Source: CAYNTG01 sp964400105
GTDB lineage: Bacteria > UBP14 > UBA6098
DNA length: 30,738 bases
Assembly: GCA_964400105.1 (NCBI GenBank)
Contig: CAYNTG010000022.1
Coordinates: forward strand, 1-30,738
Reading direction: 5' to 3'
Numbering within the stretch: the first letter of the stretch is position 1; every line of letters starts with the position of its first letter. The position numbers and the translations under genes are program-made. The notes under the pieces were generated by a model. The model made no database searches. It was given only the letters and a program-made list of their open reading frames with translations, and had not been told where the DNA came from. Below are positions 8,929 through 17,979 of the stretch, in pieces.

Positions 8929-10290
8929 CTATTTCTTCAAATCCTCGACTATTTCAATAAAGTTATTGCCGCGTTCCTCGAAATTTTTGAACATATCATA
9001 GCTCGCACATCCCGGCGCTAAAAGCACGGTCTCGCCGGGTTCTGCGGCCTCTCGCGCACGGAGAACCGCTTCGGGGAGCGTCGAGACCATTTCGATCCGG
9101 GTCGCGTCTTTCCAGTCGGAGGCAATCCGATCCGCCGTGTCGCCGATGAGGAAAGCGCGTTTTACTCGACTCGAAACTATATCTCGAAGACGGGAAAAAT
9201 CGGCGCCCTTGTCGTATCCTCCAGCGATCAAAACCACCCTCCGGTCGAAACTGCGCAACGACACCGCGAGCGAATCGAGATTGGTGGCTTTGCTGTCGTT
9301 GATATATTGCACGCCGTCGATGGTCGCAACCCTCTGAAGTCGGTGTGGAAGCCCCTTGAATTCGCGAAGAGCCGTTGCCATCGCATCGACCGGCAGGGAG
9401 AACGGAAGCGAACATGCCAAAGCCGCGCACGCGTTCGAAAGGTTATGCGGACCGGGTATCCCAAGCTCTTCCGCCGGCAGAACGCTCGAAATCTTTCCGT
9501 CGAGGTCTTTGATCGTCAACACATTATTCCTTATGAAAGCTCCCGTCACGCCGAGGTCGTGGATCCCGAAAAGAACCGCTCTTCCGGCAGTCTCGGAAGC
9601 GAGCATCGCGACGCGCGAGTCATCCATCGAAAGGACGCTATAATCCGAGGCGATTTGGTTCTCGAGTATCCTCTGCTTCGCGGTGTAATATGCCAATTTG
9701 CTCTTATGTCTATCGATGTGATCTACCGTAAGATTCAGCAAACACGCAACGAACGGCCTGAAATCGAGTATTCCTTCGAGCTGAAACGACGATAACTCGA
9801 TACAGATCGCCGCATCCTCGCTCGCCGAAAGGGCTACATCGCAAAATGGTCGCCCGATATTTCCGACGACATAATGCTCGCGGCCCGCCGCCTTGAAAAG
9901 CTCGCCGAGAAGCGTCACCGTCGTGGATTTACCGTTGCTGCCGGTAACGCCGATTATCCAGCCCTTCGTTACGCGAAAACCCAGCTCGATCTCCGGGATG
10001 ATCGGAAGATCGGGGCGCATTCTAATTGCTCTACGCAGAATATCGAGGTCGGGAGGGATGCCGGGCGAGATCACGATCTCGTCGGCGAGTCGGAACACCT
10101 CATCGCTATGTCCGCCGAGTTCGACCACCGCGCCGAACACTCGAAGCTCCTTTGCTCGCTCTTCCAACTCCGGACAAGAACCGCTATCGCTGACAAAGAC
10201 CGACGCCCCAAGCTCGATAAGGAGCTTTGCCGCCGAATATCCGCTCAATCCGAGACCCAAAACCGTTATTTTTTTTCCTGAATAGTCCAT
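8929..10290 (-). CDS. murD: UDP-N-acetylmuramoylalanine--D-glutamate ligase MurD
   Basis: Cytoplasmic ligase adding D-glutamate to UDP-MurNAc-L-Ala. With the chosen start it has 453 residues: LGLGLSGYSAAKLL (11-24) in the UDP-binding domain, ATP-binding GVTGSNGKSTT (114-124), and a C-terminal domain with YINDSKATN and LIAGGYDKG, both typical of MurD. An upstream TTG at 10320 keeps the frame open, but ATG 10290 has AGGTGA just upstream and yields the standard MDYSGKKITVLGLG start. It begins one base after the mraY stop. Confidence 0.96.
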   Translation of the reverse strand: MDYSGKKITVLGLGLSGYSAAKLLIELGASVFVSDSGSCPELEERAKELRVFGAVVELGGHSDEVFRLADEIVISPGIPPDLDILRRAIRMRPDLPIIPEIELGFRVTKGWIIGVTGSNGKSTTVTLLGELFKAAGREHYVVGNIGRPFCDVALSASEDAAICIELSSFQLEGILDFRPFVACLLNLTVDHIDRHKSKLAYYTAKQRILENQIASDYSVLSMDDSRVAMLASETAGRAVLFGIHDLGVTGAFIRNNVLTIKDLDGKISSVLPAEELGIPGPHNLSNACAALACSLPFSLPVDAMATALREFKGLPHRLQRVATIDGVQYINDSKATNLDSLAVSLRSFDRRVVLIAGGYDKGADFSRLRDIVSSRVKRAFLIGDTADRIASDWKDATRIEMVSTLPEAVLRAREAAEPGETVLLAPGCASYDMFKNFEERGNNFIEIVEDLKK

Positions 10291-10291
10291 T

Positions 10292-11377
10292 TCACCTGAT
10301 CTTAAACGTTGCCAAACCAATAAGTGCGCAGATTATCCCGATTATCCAAAAGCGCGAAACCACGAGTGTTTCCGGCCACCCCAAAAGCTCGAAATGGTGG
10401 TGGATCGGCGTCATGCGAAAGACCCTTTTGCCGGTGGTTTTGAAGCTAATAACTTGAATGATGACGCTCAATGTTTCCATCACGAAAACACCACCCACGA
10501 TCACGAGGAGCAACTCCTTTTTCAGAAGTATCGCTACCGTGCCGAAGGCTGCGCCCAGCGCCAGCGCGCCGGTATCGCCCATAAAAATCGATGCGGGGTG
10601 CGCGTTGAACCATAGAAATCCAAGCGTGGCGCCGGCTATCGCCGCTCCAAAAACCGCGAGCTCCCCCGCGCCGGGAAGATACATCAGATTGAGATAGTTG
10701 CTGAAATCGACGCGCCCGACGATATATGCGGTGATCGTGAAAAAAACCGCCACTATCCCGGAGAGGCCGGTAGCGAGGCCGTCGAGTCCGTCGGTGAGGT
10801 TGATCGCATTCGAGCTGCCCGTTATAACGAACGCGATCCAGAGTATATAAAACATACCGAAATCTACCCGGACGTTCTTGATAAATGGAAGCTCGGTGAT
10901 CGTGCGCACCGATTCTATTGGTGGATTGAGATAGAAAAATATTCCGATAAACAGTCCCAAAATTATTTGTGCTATAAACTTATCCCGTGCGAGCATCCCC
11001 TTGCGATGCCCCTTGACGATCTTAAGATAATCGTCCCAGAAACCCATAACCGCGCTTAAGAATGTCCCGATCAATGCCAACCAGACATACATGTTCGTGA
11101 GGTCCGCCCAAAGCAGCGTCGAGATCGTGAATGCCAGAACCATCATTATGCCGCCCATGCTCGGCGTGCCCTTCTTAATCTGATGATGTTCCGGGCTGTC
11201 CTCGCGAACGGGATCGCATATATGCTTGCGCTGAAGAAATTTTATCAGTTTCGGCCCGACAATAAAGCAGATCAACAAGCTTGTGGCGGAGGCCGCCGCG
11301 ATACGGAACGTTATATACTTCAATAGATTAAAAACTATCGAGCTATCTTTTAACGGATATAGTAAATTGTATAACAT
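10292..11377 (-). CDS. mraY: MraY, phospho-MurNAc-pentapeptide transferase
   Basis: Integral membrane enzyme transferring phospho-MurNAc-pentapeptide to undecaprenyl phosphate to give lipid I. At 361 residues it matches the family, with about ten helices, KKGTPSMGGIMM (68-79), the catalytic aspartates in GFWDDYLK (112-119), INLTDGLDGLATG, and the histidine-rich HHHFELLGWPE near the end. The frame opens further upstream, but ATG 11377 shares a base with the stop of the preceding small gene (TAATG) and gives the normal N-terminus MLYNLLYPLKD. Confidence 0.97.
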   Translation of the reverse strand: MLYNLLYPLKDSSIVFNLLKYITFRIAAASATSLLICFIVGPKLIKFLQRKHICDPVREDSPEHHQIKKGTPSMGGIMMVLAFTISTLLWADLTNMYVWLALIGTFLSAVMGFWDDYLKIVKGHRKGMLARDKFIAQIILGLFIGIFFYLNPPIESVRTITELPFIKNVRVDFGMFYILWIAFVITGSSNAINLTDGLDGLATGLSGIVAVFFTITAYIVGRVDFSNYLNLMYLPGAGELAVFGAAIAGATLGFLWFNAHPASIFMGDTGALALGAAFGTVAILLKKELLLVIVGGVFVMETLSVIIQVISFKTTGKRVFRMTPIHHHFELLGWPETLVVSRFWIIGIICALIGLATFKIR

Positions 11378-11643
11378 TATTCTTCTCTTAGTTCCTTCGA
11401 CGTCGAAAGGCCGTCGCTCCATCGCCCTTTTTTCAATACGATCCTGCTGGTCGGCGCGGGGAATCGCTGGGTGATAAATCCCGGATGTATCGGCCTTCGG
11501 TAGAACTTCCCGTCGATATATTTCGGATCGATGTATCCCCTTACATTGCTGAATTTTATTTGGATTCTCAAACCAATTCCGTATGCCACCAACACGGAGA
11601 GGACTATTCCGAGACCAGCCAATAAAACCCTTATTCTACGCAC
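11377..11643 (-). CDS. Small single-pass membrane protein between murF and mraY
   Basis: An 88-residue ORF that I do not recognise. A basic N-terminus (MRRIR) and one hydrophobic helix at about residues 6-25 are followed by a soluble, basic, proline- and tyrosine-containing tail, predicted periplasmic by the positive-inside rule (inference). Reality is supported by the GTG start with GGGGG five bases upstream, a 12-base overlap with the end of murF, and a TAATG junction to mraY. Without it, murF and mraY would be separated by a long gap in an otherwise gapless cluster. The function is unknown; it could be a divisome or MraY/MurF accessory protein. Confidence 0.75.
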   Translation of the reverse strand: MRRIRVLLAGLGIVLSVLVAYGIGLRIQIKFSNVRGYIDPKYIDGKFYRRPIHPGFITQRFPAPTSRIVLKKGRWSDGLSTSKELREE

Positions 11644-12998
11644 TTCGCCCCCTTCATCGCTTCGAGCAGTCTCTCGAGATGCATCCCTCTGCTGCCCTTT
11701 ATCAAAACGACGTCCCCCGTTTCGATGCGCCCCTCCACAGCCGCCTCCAATTCGTCATAATCGTCAGTCCAAAAAACCCTGTCCGGCGGCATCCCCACGT
11801 AGATAGCCATCTTCGCCGCCGCCGAAACCAAATTTCCAAAAAAGAACACAAAATCCGCTCCCGAACGAGCCGCAAACTCGCCCATTTCCGCGTGGTATCT
11901 CGCCTCATCCCGTCCCAATTCGAGCATATCTCCGAGGACGGCCAGTTTGCGTCGGCCTTCGATCCGCGAAAGCGCTTCGAGGGCGTTTATCGCCGCAACC
12001 GGGCTGGAGTTATAAAGATCGTCTATGATGACCACGCCGTCGATCTCGATGAGATTCAACCTTCCGGGTGGCGCGTGAAATTGCGCTAAACGACTGGATA
12101 TATCGTCATCGGAGACATCGAATTCCATCGCGACGGCTACCGCACATGCCGCAGCGTGGATAATCCCTTTTCCCGGAATCCCGACAGAATATTCTCGTCC
12201 GTTAATCGCAAAGCGCTGAACCATTCCGTCGAACGGTTTAAAAAGCTCGATCCGATAATCGGCGGTCTCGGAATAGCCGAACGAAATCACCCTATCTCGC
12301 GGAACGATATCCTGCGCCATCAGGCGTTCGTCGTCGGCGAAAAGGAACGCACGGCCATCGGGACGAAGATGCTTCAAAAGTTCGATCTTCTCGCGTGCAA
12401 TCGATTCGATGGAGCCTAATCCCTCGATATGAACCGGCGCAATATTCAGTATCGCCGCGTATTCGGGCGATGCTATCCCGCCGAGGATCGCCATCTCGCC
12501 AGTGATATTTATCCCGAGTTCGATCACCGCGACCTCGTGTGTTTCGTCGATAGCGAGGATCGTCAGAGGCAATCCGATCAGATTATTGAAGTTTTTTTCG
12601 GATTGAGCGACGTGATATTTTGTTTCGAGCAAAAAGGCGATCAGCTCGCGAGTCGTCGTTTTACCGAGGCTTCCGGTGACGGCGATAACTGGGATTTCGA
12701 GGCTTTTTCGATATGCGCCCGCGAACTTTCCGAGGACATCGAGCGTATTCCCTACCAAAATTTGCGGGACATCGGTGGAAACCATTCTCGACACAACGGC
12801 CGCCGCGATCCCGGCCTCTGCGGCACTCGCCACAAAATCGTGGCCGTCGCGCTCTCCTATCAGCGCGAAGAAAAGCTCTCCTCCGTCGATATTGCGGCTA
12901 TCCGTCGAAACCCTGTCGATAAGGATGTCGCAAGCCGAAGCCGGGAGCAACGTTCCATTCACAGCGGCGGCGATATCGCCGAGCCTCATCGGTTTCAC
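11631..12998 (-). CDS. murF: UDP-MurNAc-tripeptide--D-Ala-D-Ala ligase MurF
   Basis: Adds the D-Ala-D-Ala dipeptide to complete UDP-MurNAc-pentapeptide. The 455 residues include STDSRNIDGGELFFALIG (31-48), the uridine-binding region, the ATP loop VTGSLGKTTTRE (107-118), IDDLYNSSPVAA, and LAVLGDMLELG in the C-terminal domain; the last two are MurF hallmarks. The start is GTG at 12998, chosen over upstream in-frame codons because GGAGGT (13004-13009) lies five bases before it and it overlaps the murE stop as GTGA. Confidence 0.96.
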   Translation of the reverse strand: MKPMRLGDIAAAVNGTLLPASACDILIDRVSTDSRNIDGGELFFALIGERDGHDFVASAAEAGIAAAVVSRMVSTDVPQILVGNTLDVLGKFAGAYRKSLEIPVIAVTGSLGKTTTRELIAFLLETKYHVAQSEKNFNNLIGLPLTILAIDETHEVAVIELGINITGEMAILGGIASPEYAAILNIAPVHIEGLGSIESIAREKIELLKHLRPDGRAFLFADDERLMAQDIVPRDRVISFGYSETADYRIELFKPFDGMVQRFAINGREYSVGIPGKGIIHAAACAVAVAMEFDVSDDDISSRLAQFHAPPGRLNLIEIDGVVIIDDLYNSSPVAAINALEALSRIEGRRKLAVLGDMLELGRDEARYHAEMGEFAARSGADFVFFFGNLVSAAAKMAIYVGMPPDRVFWTDDYDELEAAVEGRIETGDVVLIKGSRGMHLERLLEAMKGAKCVE

Positions 12999-14467
12999 GT
13001 CGCACCTCCGAATCCGTTCTCGGAGAGCCATTCGGATGCGACTTCACGATCGTCAAAATGTCTCTTCTCGCTCCCGACGATCTGATAATCCTCGTGCCCC
13101 TTTCCGGCGATGAGCACGACATCCCCCTCTTCAGCTATCGAGAGCGCGAAATATATCGCCTCACGCCGGTCGTCTAATCGATATTTCTCGCTATTGGGCG
13201 GAACGCCCTCCTCGATCCGGTCGATAATCGCGGCTGGGTCTTCGGTTCGCGGGTTATCGCTCGTTAGAACCACGATATCGGAAAGGTTCCCGGCGACCTT
13301 CCCCATCAACGGTCGTTTGCCTCGATCGCGATCTCCGCCCGCGCCGAAAACGGTTATCACCCGTTTTTCGGCGATCTGCCGGCACGCCTCGATAGCATGT
13401 CGAAGCGCGTCCGGCGTATGCGAATAATCTACATATATCGAGAACGGCTGATCGCCATGGACGATCTGCATCCGTCCGGGGACGCCGCGAAAGTTCGCCA
13501 ATCCATCGACTACCGCATCTAACGGCCATCCGAGAGCAACGGCGATGCCAGAAGCGCAGAGCGCATTATAGATATTAAAGTATCCCGGAACGCCAAGCTC
13601 GATCTCGATCTCGCCGACCGGCGTTTCCATAACAAAATAAGATGAATCGGTGCGACAATCTATCGACCGAGCGGTCAGATCGGCAACATTATCTATCGCA
13701 AAGGTCAAAACCCTCGAGCTGTTCGATCTTTCGACGAGTTTTTTGCCGTTCGGATCGTCGATACAGATAACGCTCGGCGATGCGGCATCGATCTCCGAGA
13801 ATATCTGTGATTTCGTGTCGAAATAGCTATCCATATCTCCATGATAATCGAGGTGGTCCTGCGTCAGATTTGTAAAAGCGACCACAGCGTAATTAATTCC
13901 ATGGCAACGTTTCTGCGCGATCCCATGGCTCGAAACCTCCATAGCGACACCACTCATTCCAGCGTCAACCATCGTGGAAATCATCTCAAAAAGTTCCACC
14001 GGCCCTGGAGTCGTGAAGATCGATGGGATTTTTTTTTCATATAACGATTTACCGAGGGTTCCGATAACACCGAATGGATACCCGGCCGCTTTAGAGATCG
14101 CTTCGACCATATAGGTCGTCGTGGTCTTGCCGTTCGTGCCGGTAATACCGACTACGATAATCCTCTCATCCGGCCTTCCGAAAAATTGCTTCGCTGCTTC
14201 TGCCAGAGCGATTCTGGTATCTGGCACGACGATAATCCGCGCTTCGGGATCGAGCTCCTTTTCGACTACTGCGGCCACCGCACCGGCATCGAGGGCATCC
14301 ATGACAAACCTGTGTCCATCGACCGTTTCGCCCGTTATAGCAAAGAAGAGGTCTCCGGAGCGGACATCCCGTGAATCGGCAACGAGACGAAGGACCTCGA
14401 CATTCGATGCATCGGATGCCGCGCTCCCGCCTATCGCCTCGACGATAGTCCTCAGATCGACCCTCAT
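12995..14467 (-). CDS. murE: UDP-MurNAc-dipeptide--meso-diaminopimelate ligase MurE
   Basis: Adds the third stem-peptide residue. The 490 residues show LVADSRDVRSGDLFFAITG (28-46), the ATP loop GTNGKTTTTY (110-119), the carbamylated-lysine position in DTKSQIF (Lys219), and DNPRTEDP (404-411). The DNPR sequence is the signature of enzymes selecting meso-diaminopimelate rather than lysine, so the peptidoglycan is probably of the DAP type. ATG 14467 shares a base with the ftsI stop (TAATG). An ATG at 14491 would add eight residues and overlap ftsI by 25 bases; neither has a strong ribosome site. Confidence 0.96.
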   Translation of the reverse strand: MRVDLRTIVEAIGGSAASDASNVEVLRLVADSRDVRSGDLFFAITGETVDGHRFVMDALDAGAVAAVVEKELDPEARIIVVPDTRIALAEAAKQFFGRPDERIIVVGITGTNGKTTTTYMVEAISKAAGYPFGVIGTLGKSLYEKKIPSIFTTPGPVELFEMISTMVDAGMSGVAMEVSSHGIAQKRCHGINYAVVAFTNLTQDHLDYHGDMDSYFDTKSQIFSEIDAASPSVICIDDPNGKKLVERSNSSRVLTFAIDNVADLTARSIDCRTDSSYFVMETPVGEIEIELGVPGYFNIYNALCASGIAVALGWPLDAVVDGLANFRGVPGRMQIVHGDQPFSIYVDYSHTPDALRHAIEACRQIAEKRVITVFGAGGDRDRGKRPLMGKVAGNLSDIVVLTSDNPRTEDPAAIIDRIEEGVPPNSEKYRLDDRREAIYFALSIAEEGDVVLIAGKGHEDYQIVGSEKRHFDDREVASEWLSENGFGGAT

Positions 14468-16557
14468 TATATTTCGCATTTCAAAAGACATATTTCATTA
14501 CGATTGATAAACTTACCGGGGGATGGATCCTGTTTTGCCACGACTCCGATTCCCACGACGCGGAACTTCACATTGGCCTGCGCCAATTCGACAACGGCGT
14601 CTCTCAGCGTCATTCCGGTAACATCCGGAATCTCGACCTTGTTGCCGGACCTTTTGTCCAACGATTTCAATACGATTTTTACATTCGACCCCGGAGAAAC
14701 CATCTGGCCGGGAAGCGGCGACTGGCTTATAACATGCCCCAGGCCGGAGCTGTCCGGATCGAGATCGCGATGCCGGAGGATTTCCATCGCCTGGCTCGCC
14801 GTCATCCTGCGGACATCCGGCACGGTGACATATTCCGTCCCGTCGATTTTAAGCCTTTGCTCATCTTCATTGGCAACGGCTATCACTCCGGTGGCGAATG
14901 CCTTGGTTACGATCTTTTTCCAGATCGGCGCAGCCGTCCAGCCGCCCCAATACGGTCCGCGCTTCGGGTCATCGACGACGACAACTCCCACAATCTGCGG
15001 AGATTTTACCGGCGCAAAACCGGCGAACGAGCTTACGAACCGGTCATCGTAGTATCCGCGTCCACCATCCTTGACCTTCTGGGCGGTTCCAGTTTTACCT
15101 GCCGCCGAAAGCCCCGGTATCGCCGCGCGAACACCCGTTCCCGAATCGACGGTCTCCATCAAAAGCTGACACATGGTCTCCGCGTTTTCTATATCCATAA
15201 TCCTGCGAACCTTTGTGGGCTTGCGTTCATGGATAATTCGCCCGGATGGATCGATGACCTTTTTTACCAGAAATGGCTGAACCAACAATCCACGGTTTGC
15301 AAGCGCGCCATAGGCCGTAACGATCTGAATCGACGTAACGGCAACCTCCTGGCCCATCGGAAATGCGGCGGGGGTCATGCCGCTCCAATGCTCCGGGCGA
15401 TGCAGAATTCCCACTACCTCGCCCGGAAGATCGACTCCGGTCGGGCTACCGAACCCGAAGGCTCTGGCATAGCTATAAAGCGTTTCTTTCGGTAATCTAG
15501 AGGCGAGCTTGATCGTGCCGATATTCGAGCTGTGAATCAGGATATCGCGCACCGACATCAGGCCGTGGCTCTCGGAGTCGTGGATCGTATCGTTGCAGAA
15601 AAACCAGCTACCCATCTCGCAATCGACGCTTTCTTCGAGTGCGATAGCATTGTTTTCGAGAAGAGCGGAAAATGCGACGATCTTAAATGTGCTGCCCGGT
15701 TCGTAGATATCCGTGATCTGGCGTATCTTCCTCGAATAGATATCCGATTCGCCCGGATCGTTCGGGTCGTAATCGGGATAACACGCCATGGCGAGAATCT
15801 CTCCCGTCGAAGGCCTTAAAAATATCGCCATCCCGTTATCGGCACCGCACGAATCGACCCCGTCGGCGAGTTCCGACTCGACGATCTGCTGAAGATCGGG
15901 ATCGATCGTTAGATAGACATCCGCACCTGGGATAGCCGGTTTCGCGTCGAGTTGATAAACCCTATATGGCCTTCCGGTGGCATCCGAAACGACGGTTCTT
16001 TCGCCATCCTGTCCGGCGAGACTTCCGTCGTAGAAAAGCTCGATTCCCTCTCGCCCGCGTCCATCGACATCCATAAATCCCAATATCTGGCCGGCAGTTT
16101 TGCCAAATGGGTAGATCCGATTGTGAACGATTATCGAGAAGACGCTGTCTTTCTCGAGTTCTTTGAGCGCCTCGCCGCTCGAAAGATCGATATGCCTTGC
16201 CAAATAAAGCCAGTTTCCCTTCGAGTTGCGTATCCGGTCCTCGATATACCCACGCTCGAAACCGATGATCTCCGAGAAAAGGGAATCGACACGGTCGATA
16301 TTTTGCACCGACCGCTTCGTTGTCCAGAAATCGAGTGCTACGCTGTTCTTTGCGAGATGATTGCCATCACTCCCAAAAATCTCCCCGCGAAGCGCGAGGA
16401 TAGACTCCTTTTTGAGGTGTTGTTTACGTGCTTTGGCCTCGTATTCGTCGGCGGAGATCACCTGCACCGCGAACAATCTGCCCACGATAACGAGCCATAC
16501 GGCAATCCCGACGATGCCGATAAGGATCACTCTGTCGATATTTCGGCGACCAACCAC
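14467..16557 (-). CDS. ftsI: FtsI/PBP3-type transpeptidase with two PASTA domains
   Basis: Septal class B penicillin-binding protein that crosslinks glycan made by FtsW. The 696 residues comprise one N-terminal helix (about 10-32), a pedestal domain, and a transpeptidase domain with the active-site STFK (Ser289-Lys292), SSN (343-345) and KTG (488-490). Two C-terminal PASTA domains follow (about 577-631 and 641-693, the latter starting VEIPDVTGMTLRDAV). PASTA-bearing FtsI resembles PBP2x/SpoVD and makes the protein longer than enterobacterial FtsI (about 590). The start is GTG with GGGGG upstream. The 34-base gap to ftsL contains the tail of an intrinsic terminator. Confidence 0.96.
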   Translation of the reverse strand: MVGRRNIDRVILIGIVGIAVWLVIVGRLFAVQVISADEYEAKARKQHLKKESILALRGEIFGSDGNHLAKNSVALDFWTTKRSVQNIDRVDSLFSEIIGFERGYIEDRIRNSKGNWLYLARHIDLSSGEALKELEKDSVFSIIVHNRIYPFGKTAGQILGFMDVDGRGREGIELFYDGSLAGQDGERTVVSDATGRPYRVYQLDAKPAIPGADVYLTIDPDLQQIVESELADGVDSCGADNGMAIFLRPSTGEILAMACYPDYDPNDPGESDIYSRKIRQITDIYEPGSTFKIVAFSALLENNAIALEESVDCEMGSWFFCNDTIHDSESHGLMSVRDILIHSSNIGTIKLASRLPKETLYSYARAFGFGSPTGVDLPGEVVGILHRPEHWSGMTPAAFPMGQEVAVTSIQIVTAYGALANRGLLVQPFLVKKVIDPSGRIIHERKPTKVRRIMDIENAETMCQLLMETVDSGTGVRAAIPGLSAAGKTGTAQKVKDGGRGYYDDRFVSSFAGFAPVKSPQIVGVVVVDDPKRGPYWGGWTAAPIWKKIVTKAFATGVIAVANEDEQRLKIDGTEYVTVPDVRRMTASQAMEILRHRDLDPDSSGLGHVISQSPLPGQMVSPGSNVKIVLKSLDKRSGNKVEIPDVTGMTLRDAVVELAQANVKFRVVGIGVVAKQDPSPGKFINRNEICLLKCEI

Positions 16558-16577
16558 CGAAGAAACCCCCGAATATT

Positions 16578-16607
16578 AAAAAAATGGCGGCTTAGATCGA
16601 GCCGCCA
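16578..16607 (-). terminator. Intrinsic terminator/attenuator inside the dcw cluster
   Basis: On the minus strand a perfect stem (TGGCGGCT at 16607-16600, AGCCGCCA at 16592-16585, loop of seven) is followed at once by seven T residues (16584-16578). The stop codon of ftsL (16594-16592) sits at the loop/second-arm junction, so a ribosome finishing ftsL would cover the first arm. The element precedes ftsI and thus all downstream dcw genes. Confidence 0.8.
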
Positions 16608-17005
16608 ATCCCTCCATCTTTGAGAACGAAGGGCCCCAAAACTAAATCGTCAAACCTGCGACACGCCATGGAGAATGCCTTGTTCAAACCGAACCTTTCC
16701 GCCGTGCCGGCGCGATACGGCTCCGCGAGAACAACGACCTCGTCCAGCTCCGCCGACCTCAATCCATAATCGAGTTCGGCCATACATTCGAGCCTTTTCG
16801 TCTCGATCAATCGCTCGATATCCCTCTCCATCCCGTCGTTTTGATTTTTGAGAGCCGTGATGTATTCCTTGTCGGCACTCAACCTATCCCCAAGACGGAT
16901 TAGATAAACGCGCTGTGCAATCAATGCTAATGCAAACAAAATGAAGAACGCCCAGGTAGCTGGAAGCTTGAGACTGTGGGCAATATTTCTTAACCGATTT
17001 ATCAA
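16592..17005 (-). CDS. ftsL: FtsL-like divisome protein
   Basis: Bitopic protein with a short N-terminal tail, one helix at about residues 16-36 and a coiled-coil-like heptad region (about 37-75, rich in Leu, Glu, Lys and Asp). LDYGLRSAELDEVVVL follows, the equivalent of the family's closing segment, then an extra tail of some 45 residues. This topology and the position between rsmH and ftsI identify FtsL, the partner of FtsB/DivIC and FtsQ; sequence alone would be weak. The start is TTG 17005, chosen because AAGGAGGG (17009-17016) lies directly upstream; a TTG at 17029 is possible but lacks a site. The stop codon lies in a terminator hairpin. Confidence 0.82.
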   Translation of the reverse strand: MINRLRNIAHSLKLPATWAFFILFALALIAQRVYLIRLGDRLSADKEYITALKNQNDGMERDIERLIETKRLECMAELDYGLRSAELDEVVVLAEPYRAGTAERFGLNKAFSMACRRFDDLVLGPFVLKDGGIGGSI

Positions 17006-17049
17006 TCGCCCTCCTTGTTCAAAATTCAAAATATCTTATATAAAAATCG

Positions 17050-17979
17050 TCAGAGCTTTACTGCTGCGCGCATCTTTGCGGATCTGGCCCTTGGATTCGC
17101 CCGAATCTCGTCCTCCGACGGCGTCATAGGCTTTTTGAACGGCCTCTTAAGCCGTGGGAAATGACCGCATCTGCAGACCGGAAGATCGGGCGGACAGATA
17201 CATCCCCTTTCCTCGGAAGCCATGAACCTCTTTACGATCCGATCCTCGAGCGAATGATAGCTGATCACTACCATTATGCCGCCCGGAACCAAAATTGTGA
17301 GTGCCGCTTCGAGACCGCGTTTAAGCTCTTCCAATTCATCGTTCACAAAGATCCGTATAGCCTGAAAAACCCTCGCAAGATCGGCATTCGTGCATCCCGG
17401 CACTGCGTTCTCGACAATCCTCGCCAGCTCGGTCGTCGTATCGATCCGGCCTTCCCCCCTATGCCGAACGATTGCTTTCGCGATCCGATACGCGCCGCGC
17501 TGCTCTCCGAAATCCCGAATCGTCGCCGCTAGACTATCTACATCCGCCGTGTTAATGAACTCGTGCGCCGATACCTCGACATCGCCACCCATCCTCATAT
17601 CGATCCCGCCCTCTCTTCCAAAGCTGAAACCGCGTTGCGGATCGTCGATCTGTCGGCTGCTCATACCGAGATCGAATAGCACTCCGCCGGAATCGCCAAA
17701 GCCCTCTTCATCTACAATCCTCTCCATCTCCCCAAAACGCCCGCACATCGATAAAAACCTGTCGCCGAATCTCGAAAGCCTCTCGCCGGCAATTTCCAAC
17801 GCATCCGAATCGCGATCGATACCAAAAAGAACAACATCGGGATATTCTTCGAGTATAGCCTCGGAATGCCCGCCGTCGCCCAATGTGGCATCGATAATCC
17901 GTTCGACCGGGACGTCCCGGAAAAGCCCGACCACCTCGCGGCATAGCACCGGTCGATGGTAACTTTTCGGGCTATACAT
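17050..17979 (-). CDS. rsmH: 16S rRNA (cytosine-1402-N4)-methyltransferase RsmH
   Basis: S-adenosylmethionine-dependent methyltransferase acting on C1402 of 16S rRNA (formerly MraW). The 309 residues show YHRPVLCREVV (7-17), the SAM-binding DATLGDGGHSE (30-40), FDLGMSSRQIDDPQRGFSF in the insert domain, and VISYHSLEDRIVKRFM, all family signatures. A Cys-rich stretch, GCICPPDLPVCRCG, near the C-terminus is also common in the family. The ATG overlaps the mraZ stop by eight bases. It is the second gene of the dcw operon, as usual. Confidence 0.97.
   Translation of the reverse strand: MYSPKSYHRPVLCREVVGLFRDVPVERIIDATLGDGGHSEAILEEYPDVVLFGIDRDSDALEIAGERLSRFGDRFLSMCGRFGEMERIVDEEGFGDSGGVLFDLGMSSRQIDDPQRGFSFGREGGIDMRMGGDVEVSAHEFINTADVDSLAATIRDFGEQRGAYRIAKAIVRHRGEGRIDTTTELARIVENAVPGCTNADLARVFQAIRIFVNDELEELKRGLEAALTILVPGGIMVVISYHSLEDRIVKRFMASEERGCICPPDLPVCRCGHFPRLKRPFKKPMTPSEDEIRANPRARSAKMRAAVKL

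Noticed and set aside
12429..13085. Long plus-strand open frame opposite murF/murE
   Set aside because: Same reasoning: the conserved minus-strand ligases explain the open frame.
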